Positions 21,197 to 32,122 of a stretch of 58,688 nt of DNA are shown here, piece after piece. Origin of the DNA: Acanthamoeba castellanii str. Neff (lineage: Eukaryota > Discosea > Longamoebia > Acanthamoebidae); assembly GCF_000313135.1 (NCBI RefSeq), contig NW_004457323.1, positions 666,965 through 725,652 of the forward strand, written 5' to 3'. Below the pieces are notes generated by a model. That model ran no database searches. It was not told where the DNA came from and saw nothing but the letters and a program-made list of their open reading frames with translations. Position 1 is the stretch's first letter; each line of letters begins with the position of its first letter. The translations under genes were made by a program, and so were the position numbers.

Positions 21197-21716
21197 GGAG
21201 CGTACGTGCTTGAGCGTCCCGTTGGTGCCGACGGCCACAAAGCCGGGCGTTTCGATCACCCCTGCAAGGCCCACCGTCGTCGTCGCCGTGTGTCAGTGAC
21301 GTCCCCGCCGCCGCCGCCGCAGCCGCCGCCGCCGCCAAAGCAAGCCCGAGCGTACCGTGGGGCGTGTGGATGCGGCCAACGCGGGCGCCCGAGCGCTTGG
21401 AGGTGTGCAGCACTTCAAAGTGGAAGTAGGACGCGGAGGAGTGGGAAAGAAAGGAGGCCGGCGCGTAGTGCGCTGCATCGCCAGAGTCGGGCGGCGGAGG
21501 ATAGACGGACGATGAAGAGGAAGAAGTAGAAGAAGACGAGAAAGATGAAGATTGAGCCGAGGCAGATGAAATTGAATTCGAGGAAAATCGCTTGGGGAGA
21601 TGGAAGAGGGATGTGAGGCAGCACGCGGGATGCTGAGCGGTCCGGCCCAGCGCTAATCCAGAAATGGCCCAGGGTACATTTCGGCACAGATGCGAAGTAT
21701 CCGTTCTTGCCGCCAT

Positions 21717-22368
21717 CCAATTTTAAAAAATTTTATCAAAAGGCCAAAATTGTGTTTTCGTTTATTTTTTGTTTTGTCTTTTCAGCCTTTTTTGGCGGAT
21801 CTCATAAATGGCACTTGGCGACCCATCGCACGTGGCTTGACGGCCACACAGGACCTTAGAAAACTCGTGGCTGCTCGATGCTGGGTCTCCGTACTGTAAT
21901 GGCAAGGGCCAACGGCCGCCCATGGGACGAGTGGACGTGCGCCTGGACGGCCTCAAGAGGCGACTCCAGTGGGCGCGTGGGACGAGGAAACGTGCGCTGA
22001 GGCGGCCGTAGCGGCTCTGGAAGGCCACAAATAAGTGGGAGAGGGCCATTGCACTCACAGGGACTCGAATCACCCCTCACCAAAACTGCGTCCTGCTCAA
22101 CCCCCCCCCCAATCCTCTTCCACCTTATGACCAGCAGCCCTTGACATGCCCTGCATGTAGGTGAATAGATAGCGCTTTCAATGTGCCAACGATTCCCCTC
22201 CGTCGCCTCTGTGGTTGAAGAGTTGTGCGCCGGGAAAGACCTCCGAGTTCTGGGATTTCGTTGGTTACGTCCACGACCTATTCTCCAAGTGACTGGGTGT
22301 CTTCAAGTGGTGAGGTGTTGGTGTGGCCTTGGTCACTGACATGGCAGGTGAGGTCCCCTGGTCCGAAT
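21717..22368. other. Spacer between transglycosylase start and helical-repeat gene end
   Basis: Contains AT-rich sequence just upstream of the transglycosylase start (21720-21790) and a C9 run at 22100-22108. I see no supported gene. It probably holds the transglycosylase promoter and the 3' untranslated region of the next gene. Confidence 0.5.
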
Positions 22369-25300
22369 TCAGTTGCGTCCAAAGAGCCGACGGCGTTCGG
22401 CCTTCTCCTCGGCCTCCTCTCGCGCCTCCTCCTCCGTTGCCGGGGGCAGCTCGGCTGCAATGCCCAGGGCCCGCGCCAGTCCTCGCCTGGTTGGATTCCC
22501 AAGGATTCTCAGCTTTTGTCTCAGAAGCCTGCGCAGCTGTTGCACCTGCTCTCTGTCGGCCCAGACACGCTCGCATCTGGTAGTGGGCGCGACTTGTGAG
22601 CCAGAGACAGTCACACTGACCCGAGGGGGCGACACACGAACCGGACAATGGCGGACAAGACCACCTTGGTCTCCTCGTCCACGCTGGAAATGCCTCGCGC
22701 CTCCTCTTCCTCCCTCGTCTCTTCCTGTACGGCTTGTGCTGCTCCGCGGGGGCGGGGGCGGTTTGGCCGCCTAGCTTCGTGACACCACGCGGAAGCCAAC
22801 TCCATGGCCACGTGCACTGCCGTCTTCACTGCGTAGTGGTCGGCAGCTGTGACATCAGAGAGTGACGTAGTGAGAGACAGAGAGAGAGGCGGTCTTGGCC
22901 TACCGTGAAGGTCGAGATCGCTGAGCTTGGCCAGGAAGGTGTCCTTGAGCTCGCTGCTTGCGTCGTCCCCGAACAGCCCCAGGCTCATCAGGAAGATCTG
23001 CTCCAGGCCTTTGTGTGTAAAGCCGGGGCGCGGGTCCGTGTCAGCGGACGAGGCCGGGTCGACAACACGGTCAATGAGCACACGCTTCACGCCCGGCAGC
23101 CACTTAGGCAGGTCGAGCTCGAGCTCGGCCTCAGCGACTTGGGTCCAATTGGCCTGCGCCTTTTGGCTGAGAGCTTCGCTTATCTCGTCTGTCGTTCGAG
23201 GGTGGAGATCGTGAGCACTTGGTGTTGTTATTGAACACGGGAGCGTACCGAAGGTGGGCCATGCAGCCACGCGGACGTCGCGAATGCGCCAGATGAGACG
23301 GCACAAGCCCTTGGCGGCGCTCCGCTGCATGCGCCAACCAAGTTGCAGCGGGCGAACATGTTAGTCAAGTGCGTTGGCGTGGGCGTGTCGGGCCATGTGT
23401 GGTGCGTGCCTGCAGGAGAGGGTCATTGGCTAGCGTGCGGTGGGTCAGGAGGGTCTGCAGCTCTGACGGTAGCGAGGCGGCTTGCCCTGGACCGGCCTTG
23501 TCGTCGATGTGTTGCCGGGCGAGTCGCATGGCCGTCAGATCGCGCAGCCGCGTGGCCGCTCCTGTCATCGGTTGGCCCTCCGGTTACACAGTGTGGCTTC
23601 GCTCAACCCTGCGAAAGGGCTGTGTCGTACCGGAGGGAGATGGCAAGAAAGAGACCAACAGATCCACAGTCCGTTGCACGGCCTCCTTGGCCGCAGCCGC
23701 CACCTCGTCATCGCCGCCCTTCTCTTCCTCATCGTCACCGTCCTGGTTCTTACGGTGGTGGTAAATGTGCACGGGGGCCAGGAAGGAGAGGGTCTCGAGC
23801 GCGTTGGCTCGAAGGTGAACCGGCTGTGCCGCGTCGTGAAACAGGGCTTCCAGCACGGGCATCGTCGAGCGCCACTTGCTCGGACACATCTGGTTTAGGC
23901 GCGAGCGAATGAGTTGTTAGGTCTCTGAAGATCGTCGTCTTCTCAGTGGCCAGCAGCGGGGGCGTCCGTACGGCTAGCAAGAATATGGCCTCCTGCTGGA
24001 CCCGTGCGTCACCGGCCTCCCGAAGCAATTTCACAAAGAGATCTGTGTTCTTGCTCTAGTGGTGCATCACCGCCACACCAGCCACCGTTACCATGTGGTG
24101 GCATCACAATTGCGGCATAGTAAGGTCCCACGTCCCGCGCTCGCCACTCTCCAGCCACGGCCGGCCCTTCTCCGCGCGCACACACAGAAGATGGGAGGAT
24201 TTGATGGAGAGATGTGGTACCACTTCGTCGTAGCAGGCCTGGTCGGTCTCGATGTCATCGAACTCGGAGGGACAGCCGACCAACAGGTGGTGCGCGGGGA
24301 AGCCCAACATGAGGCACGCCAGGTACTAGTAGGTGGGCGGCATGGTCATGGTGGGCAGTGGAGAGGTGGGACAATAGGGGGAGGGGACGGCTGAGCAACC
24401 AACCTCGAGGAGCAGATGCTTGTTGGGCACGGCCTCGTACTCGAGGAGGTGGGCCACCCACTTGGCGACCACCACCGCCGAGGGGTACCTTGTCCCTGCA
24501 CCATGCATTCATAAAACACGCGGAGGGAGGTGAGAGGAGGAGAGTAATGCCAAGCCAGACGGCGGCTCGGTTGAGTCGAGCGTTACCCTGATGGATGACA
24601 TTGCCGTTGAGTTGGTGAAGGCAAGCCAGCTGCAGCTTAGGTTGGGGCGAGGCGAGGCCACGGATCAAACGAGGCACATCCAATGCTGTGACGTTTACGG
24701 TTAGGGCTTACCCAGTTGGCGAAGCCGCAGCCATGCCACCGCAAGCACAAAGCAAGCTCGCATGGGGTAGGGGTAAGTACCGGAGCCGTAGGCGTGGTAG
24801 AGCTGCGCCCAGTTCTCGTCGTCCAGGCCTTCGAAGTTGGGTACTCTGTCGCCCACGCGCCCAGGGAGTCGTCGTTGAGCCCGTTATTGATGTGGCGGAA
24901 ACCCACAATCTGTGCTTGCGTTGAGTGTTTGGGAGGGGGCCAGCACCGTTTGCGGCCGACCAGGTGCGCCGGCAGAGGCGCGTTGAGGAACTGCTGGAGG
25001 GCCTCGCGCGAGTTCATCGGAAGGCCCCTCGTTTTGGTTATGGCTGGCTGACCACCTCCTCGTCTGTCATTCGGCAGCGCTGGGTGTATCAGCGCGACTG
25101 GAGACCGGCGTGCAGTAGGTTGCGGGTCAAGGCAGCGTACACAGGGGAGAGCAGCGACCACATGCGGTCAAACCGAGGCTCGAAGGCCAGCTGGCGCAGC
25201 ACTCCCACGAGGCACTTGTCGAGCTCCTGCACCACGGTTCCCTCGGCCAGGGGCTCCGGCACCAGGAGCGCCAGCAGGCACGACACCAACGCCCCCCTTG

Positions 25301-26888
25301 CAACGTTGCACACCGCCGACCCATCGCTCGGACATAAGCCACAAACCATTTGTCAACGACAGCGGCACAGAGGGGCGGTGGGGCTGGCGGCAGCTTGCGC
25401 GAGGTGATCGAGCAAGCGCGGCATGAGCTGCTGTTTCGCCCACTGGGCCTCGAGCCACACCAGCGTTTGGAGGAGGACCTGGCGCGTGCGAATCACTCGC
25501 TAAGTCACGACAGAATGCAATGCAGCGGGAGAAGCGGGCAACTCTCTGGCGCGATGCGTGGAGAGGAGAGAGAGGGCGACCTTGATGAACGGGACGGCTT
25601 TCGGCGCCCTGAGCGAGGGGACCGTCGGCTGCTCGTCCTCCCACTCGTGGCGGGACGCATTGGCCCGCTCCATGGCCTCGCGGTAGGCCTCCACTTGGTC
25701 GTACACGCTCGCCATGAACTCCTCTGACACCATGGCCGCGACAGGCCCCGTGTTTCGGTGGGACGTCAACAGCCAGCTTCCTGCATCTGCTCGTGGTGCA
25801 GTCACGCGCAGGACTGTGCGATCAGCAGAGAAAGAGAGAGGGGAGGCCCAAGAAAGGCGCGTGGAGGAGCACCAGCTACAGACGCCCATGCCCCTCGGAC
25901 GGAGGAATCGTCAACGAGCACCGAGAGGGCGTGCTCGATGGCCTGCACGGGCGCGTTCCTCAGACGCCGAAGGGCCACCAGGGCCAGCGCGGCCTTGCTG
26001 AGGACGCCCATATCGAGTTGATGGACGACAGTCATCTCGGCGGCCTCCTTCTCATCGGAGACGGGTTCGTCTTGATCGTCGTTGTCGTCTTCACCGTCGC
26101 TGAAATCGGCGGGGTAGAGGGCAGGGTCCCACGGCGCGCCCCAGGCACACGTCAAAAATTCGCGCACGTGGGCCCACTTGGCCTTGCTCTCGTAGTCGTC
26201 CAGGCAATCCAGCCACCGGTCGAGGGCTAGGATGGCGCAGGCGCGCGCCGTGTCGTGCCGCTTCTCCTGCACAATGCGCTTCATGAGGAAGCACACCATC
26301 TCCTCCGGAGATTCGGAGACGCGGCGCTCGCGGGTGTTGGCGCAGAGGAAGGCGTAGAGCGCGGCCTTGAGCCCCTCCGGCGTCTTCTCGCTCGCCTGCA
26401 CAGCACGACGATCCAAGGCCAACGAGATGATGGTGGATGAAATCATGACCAAGACTGCGTGGGCACAGAGGCGTGAGGGGCTTGAAAGGGGAGCGCACGA
26501 TGATGGCCAAGATGTGGTCGAGCGAGGGCTCGCACTCGGCCGAACCCATGCATCCAAACCGGAGCAACCCAGCGAGCAAGCATTCCCGCCTGATGCGCTC
26601 ACCCTCATCGATGTCGGTCTTGTCCGTCCCTTCTCGTGCCTCTGCCTGTGCCCCGCAAACCACCATTAGTGGCGCCGCGGGGTGGCGCCTCCAAGGGTAA
26701 GTCCGTGGTGTCCGTGAGGGACTAAAACAGTAGAGGAAGATACGAAGGAGCTGCACCTGGCGCACGAGCGTGCCGACGATGAGCGGCCATAACTGTTCAT
26801 ATGCTGCACCGTCGTGCTGGCTCGTAGCCAGCGCGAAGAGCAAGTGTGCGTGGGCGTCACGTCGGCGGACGGCATCGGGTTCCTCCAT
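22369..26888 (-). CDS. Large multi-exon helical-repeat (HEAT/armadillo-like) host protein
   Basis: Start MEEPDAVRRRDAHAHLLFAL at 26888; end RRRLFGRN with stop at 22369-22371. Many short exons encode amphipathic helix pairs typical of HEAT-like superhelices: ECLLAGLLRFGCMGSAECEP, GLKAALYAFLCANTRERRVS, RACAILALDRWLDCLDDY, FVKLLREAGDARVQQEAIFL, PVHLRANALETLSFLAPVHI, KGLCRLIWRIRDVRVAAWPT. Acidic loops (DFSDGEDDNDDQDE) and a coiled-coil-like C-terminus (EQVQQLRRLLRQKLRI, EEAREEAEEKAERR) are also visible. The size and composition would suit a scaffold such as focadhesin-like or TTI/importin-like proteins, but I cannot assign one. Introns are GT-AG and some contain hypermutable GC runs. Exon boundaries are approximate. 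Confidence 0.65.
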
Positions 26889-27965
26889 CACCTCCCGCAC
26901 CCACCCTGTTCTCGAAAACAAAACAACAACTAAGAGTTGTTCCTTTGAGGAGATAAATAAATAAATACATAAAGAAATAAATATCTCAATATAAATAAAA
27001 TTCAAACGGAGGGAGAACCGGAAAGCTGGGCGGGGAGGGTCCGGACTGGTTCGCCACCCTCGTTGCATTCTGTTGCGGCATTGGCATCGGCGACCGACAT
27101 GTCTGGAGCTCACAAAAGCAAAGACCCACCTTGTGCGAGTTGGCCTGTCGCAGCTTTGGTTTGGTTGTGAACTGAAACGCTTTGGAGAATTCGAGCCAAT
27201 AGGAAAAAAGTCAGATTTTATGCAACACACTCTCCTAATCCCGCAGTAGGCGTATGTCACAACCAAAAACTTTACTCCATTGCATCTCCATCTTCACTAT
27301 TGCTGCCTCCCTTAGGGCATCGGGGCCATGTGGTGCAGCAATGTCTGATTCGTCCCTACCGAGTTTGCGGAGAAAAGGTGACCTTTACACTCCCACAATA
27401 GTCGGCACACTGGGGTGGACGGCTCACAAAGGGCAATGAGCTGCTCTATGGAGGGTGGAGGAAGCGCGTCCTGGATGTTTGGTGCTACTTCGTGTAGTAT
27501 TACTGGCAGGCCTTTCAAGGCTAGCCACGGATGCACTCTCTGCTGTCGCTTCCTCCTTTTTTGGCATGCCACATCTTGCTGGTCGGCTCAAGGCCCACAC
27601 GCCGGACGCCCTCATCTATTCAAGACAGTCGTACATGTGTGGTCTTCATTATAATCTGAGCTTTGGTTCTTGACTTCATATGTATCCGCAGTACAGAACG
27701 CTACATTTGACCCAAGTGAGATCAGTGGTGTTCTTGGCGTTGATGCTGATTGTACGGGCGTGCGGGGAGGTAAGGTGGTATGAAGGTGCAGGAAAGACCC
27801 CTTTCTACGACGGTTCGTGAGGCTTGCCTCGTTGTCATCAATCCCCCAAGGAATCGCTGCTGATGAGATAAAATAAAATTATATAAATTTCTTGCATTCC
27901 ACAAGCTTACCGAACAATTTGGGATTGGGCGAGTGGGTGGGCCACAAAACAAAAACACAGCCAAG
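26889..27965. other. Spacer with AT-rich promoter region and one possible small minus-strand frame
   Basis: 26950-27000 is AT-rich (AAATAAATAAATACATAAAG) and lies just upstream of the helical-repeat gene, so it is probably its promoter. A minus-strand frame at 27312-27572 reads reasonably (LKGLPVILHEVAPNIQDALP, IEQLIALCEPSTPVCRLLWE) and could be a small exon or relic, but there is no supporting context. Otherwise I see nothing coding. Confidence 0.4.
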
Positions 27966-30900
27966 ATGAACGCTGGCTCGCGAGAGATTGTGAGAGCGCA
28001 GGCGGTGGTGCGGGGATACCTCGCCCGACAGCGATACGCCCCCATGTGTACTCGCCCTTCTTTTCTTTTTTTTTTTGAATTAAAGACGCGAATTTTTTTT
28101 CTATTTAGATTATCTTTTTTAATTCTCTTTTTATGCTTGCAGTGAAGAGAGCACGCAAGCGAACACAAATCGTGGGCGAAATACTCCGGACACCGAGCGC
28201 ACATACGTGCAGGGCCTGCACGTCATCGTCGGGGTACCCCAGCCCCTCACACACATATCCACCAATGGAAAATGTATTCACCAACGTTGGTGGGTCGGGC
28301 GGTGTGTTGGGCACGGTCGCTGCTTCAGGTTTTCCTGAATCCTCTCCGCAGCGCTCTGTCGGGGCCTTCTCCGGTCATCGACACACAATCCCTCACTCAG
28401 GTTCGCTTCACAGGCCATAGACGCACACGACACACGACACCACGCACACACGCACACAGGAGCGCGCGCACCACACGTGTGATCCAACATACGAGCGCAG
28501 ATATTCTCGATCGTGGAAGCGCTGCTGGCTGTGAACCAGGAACTGTTGAAGAACCTCGAGCAGCGCTACAAAAACTGGTCACAGCGCCAGACCATTGGCG
28601 ACGTGTTCCTTCAGATGGTTGCCTTCTCACCCATCCTCATGTTGCCGAATGAACACTCTCGTTGCACATTCTCACCCATCCGTCTTGTGCGTGCTCCGTG
28701 TGCGTGTGTGGTGCGTGCGTGCGGTGTGTGCGGTGTGTGGCACGTTAAGAGCCCACATTTGAAGGGCTACAGCGAGTACTGCCGTAACTACGACTATGCC
28801 GTGAGCTACCTCGACCGCTTGCAAGCGTCCACGTCCGCTCTCGCCCATTTCATTCAGGCACACGCCACTCCACGGGCTCGAGCAACTACTTGGACCAAGC
28901 GTGTTTAACTCCGAGATCTTGGCGTGATGGCGTGGGATCACACCATGCAGATCTGCAGCGGCTTTCCAGAGGCCAAGGGTTTGAGTCTGTCGTCGTATCT
29001 CATCATGCCGGTGCAGAGAATTCCTCGCTACACGCTTCTCATTCAGGTGAGCACACGCACACACCAGTGGGGCATGCTTGTCGGCGGGCTAACTCCGAGA
29101 CTTTCGGTCATGCCAGGACCTGCTCAGACACACGGACGAGACGCATCCCGACCATCAAAACCTGAGCCAGGCCCATGTCCGCATTTCAACAGGTTTGCAT
29201 CATAGGGAGCAACGCTTGTCTATATGTCTGAGTGAGTTAGTGAGAGCAGTGAGCGAGCGTGCGTGCTGCGTGTGGATCGCAGGTCGCGGACTATGTCAAC
29301 AACAGCATGCAGATGGCGTTGACCAACTCGGTCATCCTACGCATACAGCGGCACTTGGGCGCGGACATCACGGTATGCCGCTGTCAGCCCATCAGTCTGA
29401 GATCTAATCTCTCGTGATTGGCTGGTGGATTAACCCGAACGTGGCCATTGGCTGACTGGCTGGCTGGTTGTTGCGATGTGGGCGACAACAGCAATTGTTG
29501 GACTCGAGCTGCGTGTTCAAGAAAGAGGGCAAGTTTCGCCGGATCAAGGGGCAGGGGCCCAAGGTGACCGACCGACTGCAGATGTTTCTCTTCAACGATC
29601 TGCTGCTCGTTGCCGAAAAGGTACACTCCATCCACACAACCCCACCATCACCTCTGAGCGAGCCGCGCCAGCTAACGTATGCCTTGTGTGCCGTGTGCCG
29701 TGTCGTTGGTCGCGTCGTTGATCGTGTCGTGTGCCATGTGCCGTGTGTCGTGTGTGTTGTGTTGTTCATGAAGAGCTTTGGGCACATCCGGTCGTACAAG
29801 TGGAAGGTGAACATTCCGATGAAGGGATTGTGGCTTCAGGACATTCCAGACAATTCGCTGCCAGGTGGCCCCCCCTCTCACACAACCACACACCCTCTCC
29901 CTCACACGTACCAGCTCACACGACCACTGACACTGTGGTTGTTGTTCTATCACACAAGACCTGCCCAAGATGTACAAAAATCTGTTCTACATCGTGGGCC
30001 CCAAGAAGGCCTGGATCTTCTTCCCCAAGAAGGGCACCCTCCAGGTACGTTGACGTCAGCAACCCACGCCGGTCTTCGATTTTTGTGTCGACACACACAC
30101 GCTTTGGATTGGCAGGAGAAGAGCAACTGGATGCGCGATCTGCAACAGTGCATCGACGACTACATCGCCAAGCACCCCGAGGCCCAAGGTTGGCCACCAC
30201 CCGCCCGCTGACATGTCCCTGTGATCTCACCACCCACGCACTGCCGAGTTAGGGGTCCGTAATGAGTTCAAGCTGCCGTTCATCTCCACGAGCGCGTCGA
30301 CGATCACGATCCGTCGCAAAGGCCGAACGGCCGCCGGCGAACCGTCAGAGCAGCCCACGACTCAGCGGTCGTTTCTGGGCTCGCCGCCGCTGCTGTCCTC
30401 GATGATGTCCTTATCGCTTTCGCCCTCGCCCTCGCCCACTCGCGCCTCACGTTCGTACTCGGACCTGCCGCCGCCGGGCAAGCTCAGCACGTCGCCACCC
30501 ACCACATCCACCGTCGGCGGAGGCGCCAAGGGGTCGACCCTGCGCCGACCGCGGCCTGCGCCGCTTATCATCACCGACCCGCAGGCGATTTTTTCTGCCG
30601 ACAACTCACCGCCATCGCCGCCCACGCTCAAGCGCGAAGCGGCGCCTGTGACGACGACGTCATCGCCCTCCCTCTTGTCGCTCGCCATGCGAACCGCCTC
30701 GCCGCCATCGCCGTCGCCACTCATGCCCTCTCCGCCTCCACTGAGCCCCACCGGTGGTGGCAGCAGTCGTGAGCGATCGGCGCCTACAGTGCCGCCTCGG
30801 CCAGAGAAGCCGCAGCAGCCGTCGCCCACGCTTTCGTCGTCGAGCCTCGGGATCACCACCCGAGCGTCGCCAGCGGTGCCTCAAAACGTGTTTGCCACCA

Positions 30901-31492
30901 GGCAACCGACATCACCACTTCCTCCCAGCAGACCCAGTGGTGCGTGTATCGTGTCGTTGGTCGTGTCGTGCCGTGTCGTCATGTGTCATTCCTCAATCTT
31001 GGACCCGTATGGCAGTCGAGACGCAGTCGCCGTCGTCCACGAGCAACTGGGACGCGACGTTGAAAGAGGACCGCCCCCTCTGCTCCAACAGACACTTTTG
31101 CACGCTCAAGGATCCTCAGGTTGCACACCGCTGCACTCGCCCCGTCTCACCTACAGCGCTCGACGACAGACGCTTGGGCTTGTGGCTTGTGGTGGCGCGC
31201 TGACCAAGCGTCCCTTCTTGTGTTCGTTCTGTGTGCAGCACTGGGTGGAGTACAAACACTGGGTCGACGGCGGAGGTGATGGCCAAGCTACGCAACCCTC
31301 GCGCCCAAGGTTCGTGCAGGCACTCACACACACACACACCGCACAGCGCTTGTTTTTCAGCGCTCTCTGCCATTCAATCGTTGATGGGTTGTCACTTGGC
31401 TGGTCGCAGGCAAGCTCTACGGGTCCAACACACTCGACTTGCGGTCGCGCGTGCGATCTCCGCACCAGGAACCCAAGAAGGGCAACCCATGA
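27966..31492 (+). CDS. IQ-motif RhoGEF (DH-PH) protein, multi-exon
   Basis: Exon 1 (ATG 27966) encodes an IQ calmodulin-binding motif, IVRAQAVVRGYLARQRYA. A long T-rich intron follows, then the DH domain: RTQIVGEIL, TERTYVQGLHVIVG, FLNPLRSALSGP, LKGYSEYCRNYDYAVSYLDR, and SLSSYLIMPVQRIPRYTLLI, the signature helix that contacts Rho GTPases. The PH domain follows (CVFKKEGKFRRIKGQG, RLQMFLFNDLLLVAEK, FYIVGPKKAWIFFPKKG, EKSNWMRDLQQCIDDYIAKH). The C-terminus is a Ser/Pro-rich, SH3-ligand-like tail ending KKGNP with TGA at 31490-31492. It should activate Rho/Rac-type GTPases at the membrane-cytoskeleton interface. There is an apparent 2-bp insertion between EIL and TERTYV (near 28188): a frameshift, polymorphism or error. 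The remaining exons join normally. Confidence 0.88.
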
Positions 31493-31507
31493 GCCACCGA
31501 GCCCCCA

Positions 31508-32006
31508 CTACCATCGTTTCGGTGGAAAGAGCCACAAGAGCTTGCTCTTGGGCATGGGGACGTAGCAATAGTGCCAGTCGAATCCAAACCTGTGGATGGC
31601 GCATTGTCGATCGGGACGCTTTTGAAGTCGACGGCGTAGCGTTGGTTGATGATGTCGGCAGCACCGCAGCTGCAGACAAACGAGCAGCCTTGACAGATCG
31701 GCGGGCATACAGCGTCGGATCTTCGGTGGTCTTGTCGGCGCCCAGCTCGATCTCGCCGTCCTTCGACAGGCGGAGGCGCGGAAAGACGGCGTCGACGGTC
31801 CGTGCGGCCTCATCGCGTCCGACAACCACGAACAGGTTGAACAGAGGCCCGCGATCAAACGTGACGTAGCCCACGGCGCCAATCGGGGGAGATCCCTCTC
31901 CGATGGTCGCCCAGTCTTCATCGCTCCCCTTCTCCGCAAATATGAGTTGATTGACGCTGAGGGTGGTCTTGGTGTCGGGGCCGGCGGCGTCGTGGTGCTT
32001 CATCAT
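31508..32006 (-). pseudogene. Unknown viral-like protein, two apparent frameshifts
   Basis: Start MMKHHDAAGPDTKTTLSVNQ at 32006. The frame is good through AVGYVTFDRGPLFNLFVVVG and FPRLRLSKDGEIELGADKTT. After KAARLSA the sensible continuation (DIINQRYAVDFKSVPIDNA) is in a second frame. The end (FGFDWHYCYVPMPKSKLLWL, stop 31508) is in a third. The stop lies only 15 bp from the RhoGEF stop, so the genes converge and the island begins abruptly. Function unknown. Confidence 0.5.
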
Positions 32007-32122
32007 TGCCGATCGTTGGGTGGTGGCGGTGGAATGGTGTGCGTGGCCGCTTTTTATGTGCGTGGCGTGTCGTTGGTTCGGCGACATTTTTGTTCATTGG
32101 CTGTCGTAGAAGCGAACGAATC

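Larger units (their letters stand above)
20396..21716 (-). pseudogene. Queuine tRNA-ribosyltransferase (TGT), C-terminal half missing
   Basis: Minus-strand exons give the N-terminal half of a tRNA-guanine transglycosylase in order: FHFEVLHTSKRSGARVGRIH (exon 1, after a Ser-rich, possibly targeting, leader), VIETPGFVAVGTNGTLK, GVQAMFMNTYHLL, and [17 protein letters not shown] followed by [12 protein letters not shown]. These include the substrate-binding DSGGFQ motif. A further exon reads YISLVQRINEDGVFFKSYR. The enzyme exchanges guanine for queuine at tRNA position 34. The nucleophilic-Asp region and the zinc site (CxCxxC...H) should follow, but after about 20396 the sequence becomes viral-like island 1. 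No continuation is found in the window. Introns carry GAAA, CA and GCC-rich runs. It is probably a truncated, non-functional gene. Confidence 0.8.

Noticed and set aside
21293..21529. Arg/Pro-rich frames over the GCC-rich intron
   Set aside because: Produced by a GCC repeat in an intron of the transglycosylase gene.
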